A stretch of DNA of 64,000 bases from NCBI RefSeq assembly GCF_007752935.1, contig NZ_CP036319.1, forward strand, positions 6,180,501 through 6,244,500, given 5' to 3'. A program made the translations under genes and the position numbers. Source of the stretch: Crateriforma conspicua (GTDB lineage: Bacteria; Planctomycetota; Planctomycetia; Pirellulales; Pirellulaceae). The notes under the pieces are model-generated. The model did not search any database, was not told the DNA's origin, and saw only the letters and a program-made list of their open reading frames with translations. Below are positions 44,871 to 53,611 of this stretch, piece after piece. Position 1 is the first letter of the stretch, and every line of letters starts with the position of its first letter.

Positions 44871-46656
44871 ACGACAGTTCTAACCAGCGTTCTTCCGCTT
44901 CGGTCAATTGCTGATCTATGTCCGTGATTTGTTCGTGCAACTTGACCGCCTGGTCAGGATCCGTTTCGGTCAACAGTTGTTCGTTCAGTTTCCTTTTCTC
45001 GTCGTCCAGTCGCGCGATCTTCTTTTCCAAGTTCTTGATCTCTTTTTCGACTTTACGATTCTCTTGTTGGCTGCGGCGGTAATCGGTCGCTGTCTTTTTG
45101 CCTGACTTACCTTTGCCGGTGTTTTGCTTTCCGTCCTTGGTGTTCGCGACGTTTCGTTCACGTTCTTCGGCATCGATTTCGCCCTCGACGGACTGCAAAT
45201 ATTCGTCATAGTCGCCGAAATAGACTTTCACTCGCCCGTCACGGACTTCGATGACACGGGTGGCCACCCGCCGGACAAAGTGCCGGTCGTGGCTGGTGAA
45301 AATCACGGTGCCTTCGTACTGTTGCAGGGCATCACATAGGGCTTCGACGGTTTCGACATCCAAGTGGTTGCCCGGTTCGTCCAGCACCAAAACGTTGTCG
45401 CTGCCCAGCAACAGTGCGGCCATGCACACGCGGGCTCGTTCGCCACCGGACAGCACCTTGACCTTTTTGTTGATCGCTTCGTCGCGAAACAACAGCGTCC
45501 CCGCCATGGCCAACAAATCCTGCCGGGTCACCTCGGGATCACTGTTGTATTCCAGGTGTTCCAGAATGGATTGGCGTTCGTCCAGGCTGGTGTAAACGTG
45601 CTGGGCATAGGTGCCAATGTTCACACCGTGCCCCCATTTCATTTTGCCTTCGATCGGATCCAGCGAATGGACCAGGGTTCGCAACAAGGTTGTTTTCCCT
45701 TGTCCGTTGTCTCCCACGATCGCCACACGTTGGCCGTGTTCGATTTCAAATCCGATATCGGACGCCACGGTGTGATCGGGATACCCGATCGCCATGGCTT
45801 CGCAGCGAAAGGCGGTTCCGTTACGCGGCTGGACTCGTGGGGCACGGATCCGCACGACCGGTTCGTCGGTTTCCAATTCCACCGTTTGCAAACGTTCCAA
45901 TTGCTTGGCTTTGCTGCGGGCTTGACTCGCCGTGGACGCGTTGGCTCGATTTTTGTCAATGAACCGCTGCAGTTGTTTCTGTTTGGCTTGCACGGTCGCA
46001 TTGACCCGGCGGTCGTGTTCGCGTCGTTCTTCGCGATGTTCCAGGAACGAGTCAATTTTGCCCGAGAACATTGTCAGCTTTCCGCGTGACAATTCCAGTG
46101 TTTCGGTACAGGTGGCTTTCAAGAATTCACGGTCGTGGCTGACGATCAGCGCCGCCTTGTTGAAGTCACGCAAGAAGTGTTCCAACAGAATCTGGGTCCG
46201 CAGATCCAGAAAGTTCGTCGGTTCGTCCAGCATCAACAGGTTCGGGTCATGCAGCAACAAAGCCGCCAATTTGACCCGCGTCTGCCAACCACCGGACAAT
46301 TCCTTGACCGGCCCTTCCAGGTAGGCCCCTTTCAGTTCGAAACGCCCCGCGACTTCGCCGCATTGCCATTCTTCGGCACCGCTGTCCCGCATCAGAAAGT
46401 CCAATGCTGATTCGCCGGGCTGGAACGGGGCGTGTTGCCGCAGGTATCCGATCCGCAAACTGGGGTGATGAATGACCTCGCCCTGTTCCAGTTCCTCCTC
46501 CCCCAGCAAGACCCGCAACAGCGTTGATTTCCCGGCACCGTTTCGACCGACGAATCCAACCTTTTTGTCGTCCACCAGCGACACCTCGGCGGCCTCCAGC
46601 AGCACCTGGTCGCCGAAGCGTTTATGGGCATCGCGGACTTGGATCAGAACGGCCAT
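44866..46656 (-). CDS. ABC-F family ATPase
   Basis: The protein has 596 residues from ATG 46656 and is a soluble tandem ATPase with no membrane domain. The first nucleotide-binding domain has Walker A 'GRNGAGKS' and signature 'LSGGWQTR' with Walker B 'LLMLDEPTNFLD'. A charged linker follows ('RRVNATVQAKQKQLQRFIDKNR', the P-site tRNA interaction motif region). The second domain has 'GDNGQGKT', 'LSGGERARVCMAALL' and 'VLVLDEPGNHLD'. The C-terminal 90 residues form a coiled coil ('RKVEKEIKNLEKKIARLDDEKRK') as in Uup and YheS subfamilies. ABC-F proteins act on the ribosome, for stalled complexes or antibiotic protection. Which subfamily it belongs to is not clear. It converges on arsS and is divergent from sucA. 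Confidence 0.93.
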   Translation of the reverse strand: MAVLIQVRDAHKRFGDQVLLEAAEVSLVDDKKVGFVGRNGAGKSTLLRVLLGEEELEQGEVIHHPSLRIGYLRQHAPFQPGESALDFLMRDSGAEEWQCGEVAGRFELKGAYLEGPVKELSGGWQTRVKLAALLLHDPNLLMLDEPTNFLDLRTQILLEHFLRDFNKAALIVSHDREFLKATCTETLELSRGKLTMFSGKIDSFLEHREERREHDRRVNATVQAKQKQLQRFIDKNRANASTASQARSKAKQLERLQTVELETDEPVVRIRAPRVQPRNGTAFRCEAMAIGYPDHTVASDIGFEIEHGQRVAIVGDNGQGKTTLLRTLVHSLDPIEGKMKWGHGVNIGTYAQHVYTSLDERQSILEHLEYNSDPEVTRQDLLAMAGTLLFRDEAINKKVKVLSGGERARVCMAALLLGSDNVLVLDEPGNHLDVETVEALCDALQQYEGTVIFTSHDRHFVRRVATRVIEVRDGRVKVYFGDYDEYLQSVEGEIDAEERERNVANTKDGKQNTGKGKSGKKTATDYRRSQQENRKVEKEIKNLEKKIARLDDEKRKLNEQLLTETDPDQAVKLHEQITDIDQQLTEAEERWLELSS

Positions 46657-46957
46657 CGTTGGTTCAAAATTTCTCGGAACTAAGCTGTCATCAAGTGGAT
46701 CGGCGACCACAATTGGCGACCGATCGATCAACCTATCAAGCTAAGTCCGATTCACAAGGTCGCGGTGAAGGGTTCGTCGGTGACAGTGTCCTGGGAAATC
46801 GAGCGAATCGGGCAGTGAATCGACTACCACGGGCGTGGTCCATTCCGTACAGTGGACCAGACCAACGACACGCGCATTCGCAACGCCCGTGTTTGCACAC
46901 CGCATTCAAGCTTGACCACCGCGATCATCCCGTCCGTGTTGGGCCCCTGCCGCCGCC
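46657..46957. other. 301-bp divergent promoter region, no gene seen
   Basis: This stretch lies between the ABC-F gene (minus) and sucA (plus) and should hold both promoters. I see no convincing open frame, hairpin or repeat. No recognisable ribosome binding site precedes sucA. Confidence 0.5.
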
Positions 46958-49804
46958 ATGAATAGCTATAGCTTGGACTACATCGATGACCTGTACGTCC
47001 AATACGTTCGCGATCCGTCGAGCGTCTCTGAAACCTGGCGTCAGTATTTCGAGCAATTTTTGGTCGGTGCGGGTGCTCCCATTTCCACCGGTAACGCCGG
47101 GGGCAACGGAGCGGCCGGCAAGGCCGCGGCGGGCGGCAACGGTGCCGGCCACCTGACCGGCGACGGTTCGATGTCGGCAACCGCCCTACAGGCCCCCCCG
47201 GGATCGACGGGAAATGTGGTGGCCGACCAAGCACTTTGGATGGCCCGCATCCAAGACCGCATCGATCAACTGGTTCGGGAATATCGTGTCCGCGGGCACC
47301 TGATCGCTGATTTGGACCCGCTGGGGCTGAACCGACAGGACTGCCCCGAATTAAGCCCGGCCAGTCACGGACTTAGCGACGACGACCTGAAGCGTCCTTT
47401 CGACAGCAGCATTCTGGAAAACGTCACGGGCCCGACGCTGGACGTGATCCTTAGCAAGTTGCAGAACACGTATTGCCGGGGCATCGGCGCCCAGTTCATG
47501 CATATCGACAATCGCAACATCCGCGATTGGCTGCAAAAACGGATGGAAACGACCGAAAACCGTTTGGACCTGTCGCACGACGTCCAACGGCGGATCTATG
47601 CACGGCTGGCCGACGCGTCGATTTTCGAAGAATTCGTGCGCCGCAAGTTCGTCGGTGCCAAGACGTTTTCGCTCGAAGGCGCCGAAACGCTGATCCCGAT
47701 GATCGACCTGGCTTTGGAAAAAGCGGGACAGCACAACGTCAAAGAAGTCGTCATGGGCATGGCCCACCGCGGCCGATTGAACGTGATGGCCAACATTCTG
47801 AAAAAGCGGGCCATGAACATCTTTTGGTCGTTCGACGATCCGCGGCCCGAACTTCACCGCGGCGGCGGCGACGTCCGCTACCACCTGGGCTACAGCAGCG
47901 ACTGGACGACATCGGCCGGCGACTCGATCCATATCTCGCTGTGCTTCAATCCCAGTCACCTGGAATTCGTGAATACCGTCGCCCAAGGTCGTTCACGCTG
48001 CAAGCAAGACAATCGCGGCGATGATCGACGCGAAGAAGTGATGACGATCCTGATCCACGGCGACGCGGCGTTTGCCGGCGAAGGCGTGGTCCAGGAAATG
48101 TTGAACATGAGCCAACTGGAAGGCTATCGCACCGGCGGCACGCTGCACATCATCATCAACAACCAGGTCGGGTTCACCACGTTGCCACGCGACGGACGCA
48201 GCACCACCTATGCGACCGACGTCGCCAAGATGCTGCAGATCCCGATTTTTCACGTCAACGGCGAAGACCCCGAAGCGGTCGCTCAAGTCGTCAACTTGGC
48301 AATGGATTTCCGCAAGGCATTCCATCGTGACGTCGTGATTGACTTGTACGCCTTTCGCCGCTGGGGTCACAACGAGGGCGACGAACCGCGATTCACCCAA
48401 CCGCGGATGTACAGCGAAATCGATCGCCGCGCCACGGTTCGCGAAAAATACCTGGAACGCCTGTTGTCGCTGGGCAAAATCACCGCCGAAGAAGCGGAAG
48501 AGATCAATCGCGAACGAACCGAAAAACTGGAAACGGAATTCGAAGCCAGCAAGAACGAACCGTTCGTTGCCGACACCCAAACTTTGGCGGCCAACTGGGC
48601 CGACTACCACGGCGGCCCCGAACCGGCCGACCCGGTCGACACCACCTATGACAAAGAACGGCTGGGACAATTGATCGACCGGTTGACCCGGTTGCCTGAG
48701 GGATTCTCTCAGCACAAAAAGCTAAAACGTCCGATGCAACAGCGTCGGGAAATGGCCGAGGGCAACCGGCGTGTTGATTGGGCCACTGCCGAAGCGGCCG
48801 CCTTTGCCAGTCTGTTGGTCGAAGGACATCCGATCCGCATCACCGGCCAAGATTGCGAACGCGGCACGTTCAGCCAACGGCACGCGGTTTTGCACGACGT
48901 AAAGACCGGCGAAACCTACACACCGCTGTCCCACCTGACCGACGACCAAGCCCGTCTGGAGCTTTACAACAGCCCGCTTAGCGAAGCGGGCGTGCTGGGC
49001 TTTGAATACGGTTATTCCCTGGACTGTCCCGGTGGCTTGGTCGCTTGGGAAGCACAATTCGGTGACTTTTGGAACTGTGCCCAAGTCATCGTTGACCAGT
49101 TCATCGCGTCGGCCGAAGACAAATGGAACCGGCTGTCCGGCCTGGTCATGTTGCTGCCGCACGGCTTTGAAGGCCAAGGCCCGGAACACTGTAGCGCCCG
49201 GATCGAACGTTTCCTTGCGATGGCGGCCGAAGACAACATCCAAGTTTGTCAGCCGACAACGCCGGCCCAGTACTTCCACCTGTTGCGTCGCCAAGTGCTG
49301 ATGAAGTGGCGCAAGCCGCTGATTGTTCTGACGCCCAAAAGCCTGCTGCGACACCCGGAAGTGACCAGCCCGCTGAAAATCCTGGCCAAGTCTCACTTCA
49401 AAAAGATCCTTCCCGACCGAAAGGTTCGCTTAGAAGGCTGTCAACGTTTGCTGCTGTGCACCGGCAAGATCTATTACGACTTGCTGGATGCGCGTCAACA
49501 AAAAGAGCTCGACGGTGTTCCCATCATGCGACTGGAACAGCTTTATCCGCTGCAGGTCGACGAGTTCTTCGGCGCCTTGGAAGGATTGGCCGAGGGAAGC
49601 GAGATCGTTTGGGTCCAGGATGAACCCCGAAACATGGGCGCTTGGCCCTACCTGAAACTGAACTTCGGCGACCAACTGCTGCAGAAGTACAAGTTTCGGG
49701 AAGTCACCCGCAGCGAATCGGCCAGCCCCAGCACCGGCAGCATGGCCACCCACAAGCTGGAACAATCCGAATTGATCGAAGAAGCTTTCGCCGGATTGTC
49801 TTAA
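46958..49804 (+). CDS. sucA: 2-oxoglutarate dehydrogenase E1 component SucA
   Basis: SucA decarboxylates 2-oxoglutarate with thiamine diphosphate and passes the succinyl group to the E2 lipoyl domain, a TCA cycle step. The 948-residue length is typical. The N-terminus 'YIDDLYVQYVRDPSSVSETWRQYFEQF' is the conserved E2-binding helix region, followed by a Gly/Ala-rich linker. Core motifs are 'VVMGMAHRGRLNVMANIL', 'HLGYSSDW', 'IHGDAAFAGEGVVQEM' (thiamine diphosphate and Mg site), 'NNQVGFTT' and 'RRWGHNEGDEPRFTQPRMY'. The C-terminal half has 'YGYSLDCPGGLVAWEAQFGDF' and ends with 'RSESASPSTGSMATHKLEQ'. The E2 gene is not next to it, so sucA stands alone here. Confidence 0.97.
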   Translation: MNSYSLDYIDDLYVQYVRDPSSVSETWRQYFEQFLVGAGAPISTGNAGGNGAAGKAAAGGNGAGHLTGDGSMSATALQAPPGSTGNVVADQALWMARIQDRIDQLVREYRVRGHLIADLDPLGLNRQDCPELSPASHGLSDDDLKRPFDSSILENVTGPTLDVILSKLQNTYCRGIGAQFMHIDNRNIRDWLQKRMETTENRLDLSHDVQRRIYARLADASIFEEFVRRKFVGAKTFSLEGAETLIPMIDLALEKAGQHNVKEVVMGMAHRGRLNVMANILKKRAMNIFWSFDDPRPELHRGGGDVRYHLGYSSDWTTSAGDSIHISLCFNPSHLEFVNTVAQGRSRCKQDNRGDDRREEVMTILIHGDAAFAGEGVVQEMLNMSQLEGYRTGGTLHIIINNQVGFTTLPRDGRSTTYATDVAKMLQIPIFHVNGEDPEAVAQVVNLAMDFRKAFHRDVVIDLYAFRRWGHNEGDEPRFTQPRMYSEIDRRATVREKYLERLLSLGKITAEEAEEINRERTEKLETEFEASKNEPFVADTQTLAANWADYHGGPEPADPVDTTYDKERLGQLIDRLTRLPEGFSQHKKLKRPMQQRREMAEGNRRVDWATAEAAAFASLLVEGHPIRITGQDCERGTFSQRHAVLHDVKTGETYTPLSHLTDDQARLELYNSPLSEAGVLGFEYGYSLDCPGGLVAWEAQFGDFWNCAQVIVDQFIASAEDKWNRLSGLVMLLPHGFEGQGPEHCSARIERFLAMAAEDNIQVCQPTTPAQYFHLLRRQVLMKWRKPLIVLTPKSLLRHPEVTSPLKILAKSHFKKILPDRKVRLEGCQRLLLCTGKIYYDLLDARQQKELDGVPIMRLEQLYPLQVDEFFGALEGLAEGSEIVWVQDEPRNMGAWPYLKLNFGDQLLQKYKFREVTRSESASPSTGSMATHKLEQSELIEEAFAGLS

Positions 49805-49805
49805 G

Positions 49806-49843
49806 ACGACACGGCGTTGCTGATTCATTGATCGCCACGTCGT
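49806..49843. terminator. Imperfect hairpin after sucA
   Basis: ACGAC-AC-GGCG (49806-49816) and CGCC-AC-GTCGT (49833-49843) pair over 9 bp with a small AC/AC internal loop and a 16-nt apical loop. It follows the sucA stop closely and precedes the end of the convergent CPBP gene. There is no T-run. Confidence 0.3.
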
Positions 49844-49889
49844 GACGCGATTGACATGCCGCGGCCAAACGCAATCTCCGCGTTGTGTC

Positions 49890-50924
49890 CTACCGCCCGC
49901 CAAGTACCGTTTCGGGCATTTCCACGGCATCCGCATCGTCAGCATCCCGCTCACGCGCGCTTTGCCAATAACCAGGCCACAAACAAACGGCAAAGAAGAT
50001 CGCTCCGACGATCGTCGCGCTCCAGCCGACAACGGTCTGTGTTTCCTCGGTCCAACCCAGCCACATCACCAACAGGCGATAAGCATTCAGCCCGCTGTTG
50101 ACGAAAATGTGGCAACCGATCGTCGGCCAAATGGAATCGCTGCGATAGGCCAGGTAGCCGAACCAACACCCCAGCCCCGCTGCTGCGGCGATCGCATGTG
50201 GCCCCCCATGGACCAACGCAAACAAAATCGACGTGACGGCAATACCGATGACCGCCCCCCAACGATGAACCAACCGGGTCTGCACATAGCCGCGGAACAA
50301 GACCTCCTCGATCACGCCGGGCAGTAATCCAATCAAGACGACAAATGCGATTCCCGAGGCCACCGTGAAATTGTCAAACAATCCTTCAAGCGATGTGTCC
50401 GCCGGAATGACCTTTGCGACCTGGATCGCCGCCCACAGCCCGAACGCAAGCGGCAACAGTGAACTGAGCATCGTGACCGGATACACGTGCCATCCCGCCC
50501 GGGGCCGGCGCCACGAAATTCGTTGTCGCCATGGAACCGGAGACCTGGAAATGCCAATCCATGCCGCAAGCAAAAAACCGGCTTGCGACATCACCAGGAT
50601 CAACAGAAAGACCCACGGGTCGGTCAGCAGCGACATCAATTTGGGGCCGATCTGTTGTGGCGGTGTCCCACGCCCCGCCTCGATCACCCCCATGGCGATC
50701 CCCCACAACACTTGAAAGCCGACGGCCAGCACCAATCCCAGCATCAGTGCCACAAAGACCGTCCATACTCGCGGGCGACCGTTCGCCGAAACGTCACCGG
50801 ACATTGAATCGGCGTCGCCGCCAGGGACTCGGCGACCTTGCGAACCATCCAGCGAACCGGGGTCGGCGCTCGGATCGTTAGCGTCGGATCGATAGACGAA
50901 TGTTGGATCGGGGTTTTGGTTCAT
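49890..50924 (-). CDS. CPBP family intramembrane metalloprotease
   Basis: The 344-residue protein starts at ATG 50924 with a polar N-terminus of about 55 residues, then six to eight membrane helices. The ABI/CPBP motifs are present: 'IEEVLFRGYVQTRLVHRW' (EExxxR), 'ALVHGGPHAIAAAAGLGCWFGYLAYRSDS' (His of motif 2) and 'IGCHIFVNSGLNA' (His of motif 3). These Glu and His residues bind the catalytic zinc in Rce1-type enzymes. Members cleave prenylated proteins or act in bacteriocin self-immunity; in planctomycetes they are common and poorly studied. It follows the sulfatase gene on the same strand with about 110 bp between them. Confidence 0.87.
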   Translation of the reverse strand: MNQNPDPTFVYRSDANDPSADPGSLDGSQGRRVPGGDADSMSGDVSANGRPRVWTVFVALMLGLVLAVGFQVLWGIAMGVIEAGRGTPPQQIGPKLMSLLTDPWVFLLILVMSQAGFLLAAWIGISRSPVPWRQRISWRRPRAGWHVYPVTMLSSLLPLAFGLWAAIQVAKVIPADTSLEGLFDNFTVASGIAFVVLIGLLPGVIEEVLFRGYVQTRLVHRWGAVIGIAVTSILFALVHGGPHAIAAAAGLGCWFGYLAYRSDSIWPTIGCHIFVNSGLNAYRLLVMWLGWTEETQTVVGWSATIVGAIFFAVCLWPGYWQSARERDADDADAVEMPETVLGGR

Positions 50925-51036
50925 CGACTGTGCTTTCCGCCCCAAGCCAGCAATACATTTCGAAACGGTCGTGCGATGCTACCACCGGACGCCGCAAACT
51001 ATCGGCGTCGCGATCGATCGACATCACCTTGCTGGA

Positions 51037-52557
51037 CTAACGTTCGCGTCGTGCCAGCCGATCTTGCATTTGCCGTGTCAATTTCTTCACGACATCGGGA
51101 TGCGATGGTGCAACGTTCACCGTTTCGCCGTCGCCAGATGCATGATCGTACAGTTCCACATGCCCCGACGGATGCAAAATCAATCGGAAGCGATCCGACC
51201 GGATGGTGGTCGCCTTGGTGTAGGAAACCGCTGTCCCGGCGGCCTGATCGTCATCAGCGAAAAGTGGCCGCAAGCTTTGCCCATGGGCAAATTCGGGCAT
51301 TGGCAACAACGCCAGATCACACAGCGTTGGAAAGATGTCAATCGATTCCACGACACGGTTGACGACGCCGCCTCGTGACGCGGATCCGGGATCACGAATG
51401 ATCAAAGGGGATCGCAACGCTTCCTCAAACAAAGCATGCTTCCCCCAAATCGCGTGCTCACCGAGATGCCAACCGTGGTCTCCCCACAGAACAACGATGG
51501 TATTGTCACTGACCGCCAGCTGATCCAATTGGTCCAACAGCTTGGCGACTTGGGCATCGGCATAGGAAACGCAAGCCGCATAGTGCCGACGGACTTCGGT
51601 GGCAAATTCATGATCGACGTTGGGATCACGTCCCCAACGGTTGTACTTCATGAATTCCCCTGACCGATGCCATGTCGTTTCGCCTTCCGGTTTTTGCGGA
51701 TGCTCGATCGGCGGCAAAGAGACACCGTCATAGCGTTGCAAATACTTGGCCGGTGCGCCAAACGGCAAGTGAGGCCGAATCAAGCCGACGGCCAAGAACC
51801 ATGGCTTCCCAGATGCGTCCCCCTGCAAACGCCGCATTTCAGTCAACGCCGTTTCGACAATCAATCCGTCGGGATAACTTTCATCGGGCCCATCGAACGC
51901 TTCGAATACATCCATCTTTCCCGCGTCGCTTCGGATTTGGCCATTGGCCAGCCCGTGCATCGCCCCGCGCGGATGCTTCCAAGGGCCGCAGGGCATCAAA
52001 TGGCGATCCCAATCGCCTGGCATTTCCGGCTGGCTGCCATCGTCCCAATCCGCTCCCGCACGTCCACCAGGATGATGCGAGACCTTGCCGACCGACACGG
52101 CTGCGTAACCGTTGCGGCGAAACCAACCAGGCATCGTGGGATGATCCGCGTCATCGCCCTGTTTCAAAATGGTCTTGCCCCGATTCAACAGGGCGGCGTT
52201 TCCGTACGGCCCGTATCGTCCGGTCAACATGGCGTAGCGGGACGCACCACAGGTCGGGGCTTGGACATAGTGCCGCGTGAACCGAACGCCATCCTCGGCC
52301 AACGCATCAATCGCGGGTGACTGGATGTACGACTGACCGAAACAATTCAGTTCCGGTCTCAAATCATCGACACATATCAACAGAACGTTGGCGGGCGTCT
52401 GAATCTGTTCGTTCTTTTCAGCGGCGGTCGCCGAAAGCCCACCTAACACAATCCCCTGGGTCAATACAAACAGAAGCGAAAACAAACGCACGACAGGACA
52501 CCTTTGCGGAACGAAGAAAACGGTTCCCCAGAAACCGGTGCTGCCGAATAGCGGCAT
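51037..52557 (-). CDS. Secreted sulfatase (iduronate-2-sulfatase-like)
   Basis: The product has 506 residues from ATG 52557. A GTG at 52491 would remove a 22-residue lead and start directly at the signal peptide '[23 protein letters not shown]'. The core opens with '[18 protein letters not shown]' (metal Asp64, Asp65). The formylglycine motif is CGASR at 103-107 followed by YAMLTGR; alanine replaces the more common proline (CxPxR), a variant seen in many iduronate-2-sulfatase-like enzymes. '[32 protein letters not shown]' is the typical second metal site of this group. It is likely periplasmic and acts on sulfated polysaccharides. It lies between the FHA gene and the CPBP gene on the same strand. 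Confidence 0.92.
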   Translation of the reverse strand: MPLFGSTGFWGTVFFVPQRCPVVRLFSLLFVLTQGIVLGGLSATAAEKNEQIQTPANVLLICVDDLRPELNCFGQSYIQSPAIDALAEDGVRFTRHYVQAPTCGASRYAMLTGRYGPYGNAALLNRGKTILKQGDDADHPTMPGWFRRNGYAAVSVGKVSHHPGGRAGADWDDGSQPEMPGDWDRHLMPCGPWKHPRGAMHGLANGQIRSDAGKMDVFEAFDGPDESYPDGLIVETALTEMRRLQGDASGKPWFLAVGLIRPHLPFGAPAKYLQRYDGVSLPPIEHPQKPEGETTWHRSGEFMKYNRWGRDPNVDHEFATEVRRHYAACVSYADAQVAKLLDQLDQLAVSDNTIVVLWGDHGWHLGEHAIWGKHALFEEALRSPLIIRDPGSASRGGVVNRVVESIDIFPTLCDLALLPMPEFAHGQSLRPLFADDDQAAGTAVSYTKATTIRSDRFRLILHPSGHVELYDHASGDGETVNVAPSHPDVVKKLTRQMQDRLARRER

Positions 52558-52612
52558 TGCAGATCACACCGGTTCAGTTCGTGGAACAACCGGCAAATCA
52601 GAGGCGATACGG

Positions 52613-53443
52613 CTAGCGACCTTCAAAAAACCGCTTCAACGCCTCTTCGGCAGCGTTCTTAGAATCTACCGTACGGCGATGCTTGATGTGGTCAGGCAGC
52701 TTGCCAACCCTGGGGTTTTCGTCATCACCATCTTCATCAAGCGGATGCTCGTCGGCCTCTGCCGGGTCGATGCGAAACACCGAATCGTCCTTGCCCACGA
52801 TGGCTTCGGCGGTTTCCGCTAGAAAACTGCCGGCGGACGTATCGGCGTATGCCGACTCGTCCATTGTCGTGTCGCCGCTGGGTTGAACATCTTCCTCATC
52901 GATCAAATTGCCTTGCGACAGGTCGTCCGATACGCCCAGGCTGAACGATGACTTCAGTTGCTCCAATTCCTCGAACAACTCGTCCACACTCTTGTTGGAC
53001 TCGACCGGATTGGCGGCCTGCGTCGCAGCAGCGACATCGTCTTTCTTGCGACTGCCGCCCGATTCAATCGACGCAATGGTGTCCGGTGTCACCGCTTCAC
53101 GCGACACCGAATCACGAATGGACACACGGAACAAGCGTTTACCGATCTTCAACGTGTCGCCGTGCCACAGCAAACACCATCGCTTCGGCTTGCAACGTGC
53201 CCCGTTGATCAAAGTGCCGTTGCGGCTTTCCAAATCACAGACAACCACGCGGTTCTTGTAGACCGCAATCTGGCAATGCCGGCGGCTGACGGACCGACTT
53301 TTCAGCCGCAGATGACAACCATCGTGCCGACCAATGACGAATCCCTTGGGATCCACAGGGTACCGCGAACCATTCGTTTCCGTGTTGCGGGAAACCAGGC
53401 TGATGCGGAATGGGCTGGCAGGATCATGTTCGGGGGCGTTCAT
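52613..53443 (-). CDS. FHA-domain protein
   Basis: The product has 276 residues from ATG 53443. The N-terminal third is a forkhead-associated domain with all conserved residues: 'FVIGRHDGCHLRLKS' (GR), 'SVSRRHCQI' (SxxH) and 'DLESRNGTLING' (NG), which read phosphothreonine in partner proteins. The rest is acidic, low-complexity and probably disordered ('DEDGDDENPRVG'), and ends in a short basic segment ('SKNAAEEALKRFFEGR'). It has no membrane segment. Planctomycetes encode many Ser/Thr kinases, but none is in this window. It lies 168 bp downstream of the coiled-coil membrane protein gene, which would make it a candidate partner. Confidence 0.9.
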   Translation of the reverse strand: MNAPEHDPASPFRISLVSRNTETNGSRYPVDPKGFVIGRHDGCHLRLKSRSVSRRHCQIAVYKNRVVVCDLESRNGTLINGARCKPKRWCLLWHGDTLKIGKRLFRVSIRDSVSREAVTPDTIASIESGGSRKKDDVAAATQAANPVESNKSVDELFEELEQLKSSFSLGVSDDLSQGNLIDEEDVQPSGDTTMDESAYADTSAGSFLAETAEAIVGKDDSVFRIDPAEADEHPLDEDGDDENPRVGKLPDHIKHRRTVDSKNAAEEALKRFFEGR

Positions 53444-53611
53444 CGTTGCCGATAGTCTATCCGGCAGCCATGAAGACACGATGAAGACTTGACGACCGTT
53501 GCGCAACAGATTGAATTTCCAATCAGCCACGAACCTGGCCAGACGCTCGCCGTCGCATTGGCAGAAATACGCTAGAAGCGTGTGCCTGTTTGGCGGCGTC
53601 ACCGCGGGTGA

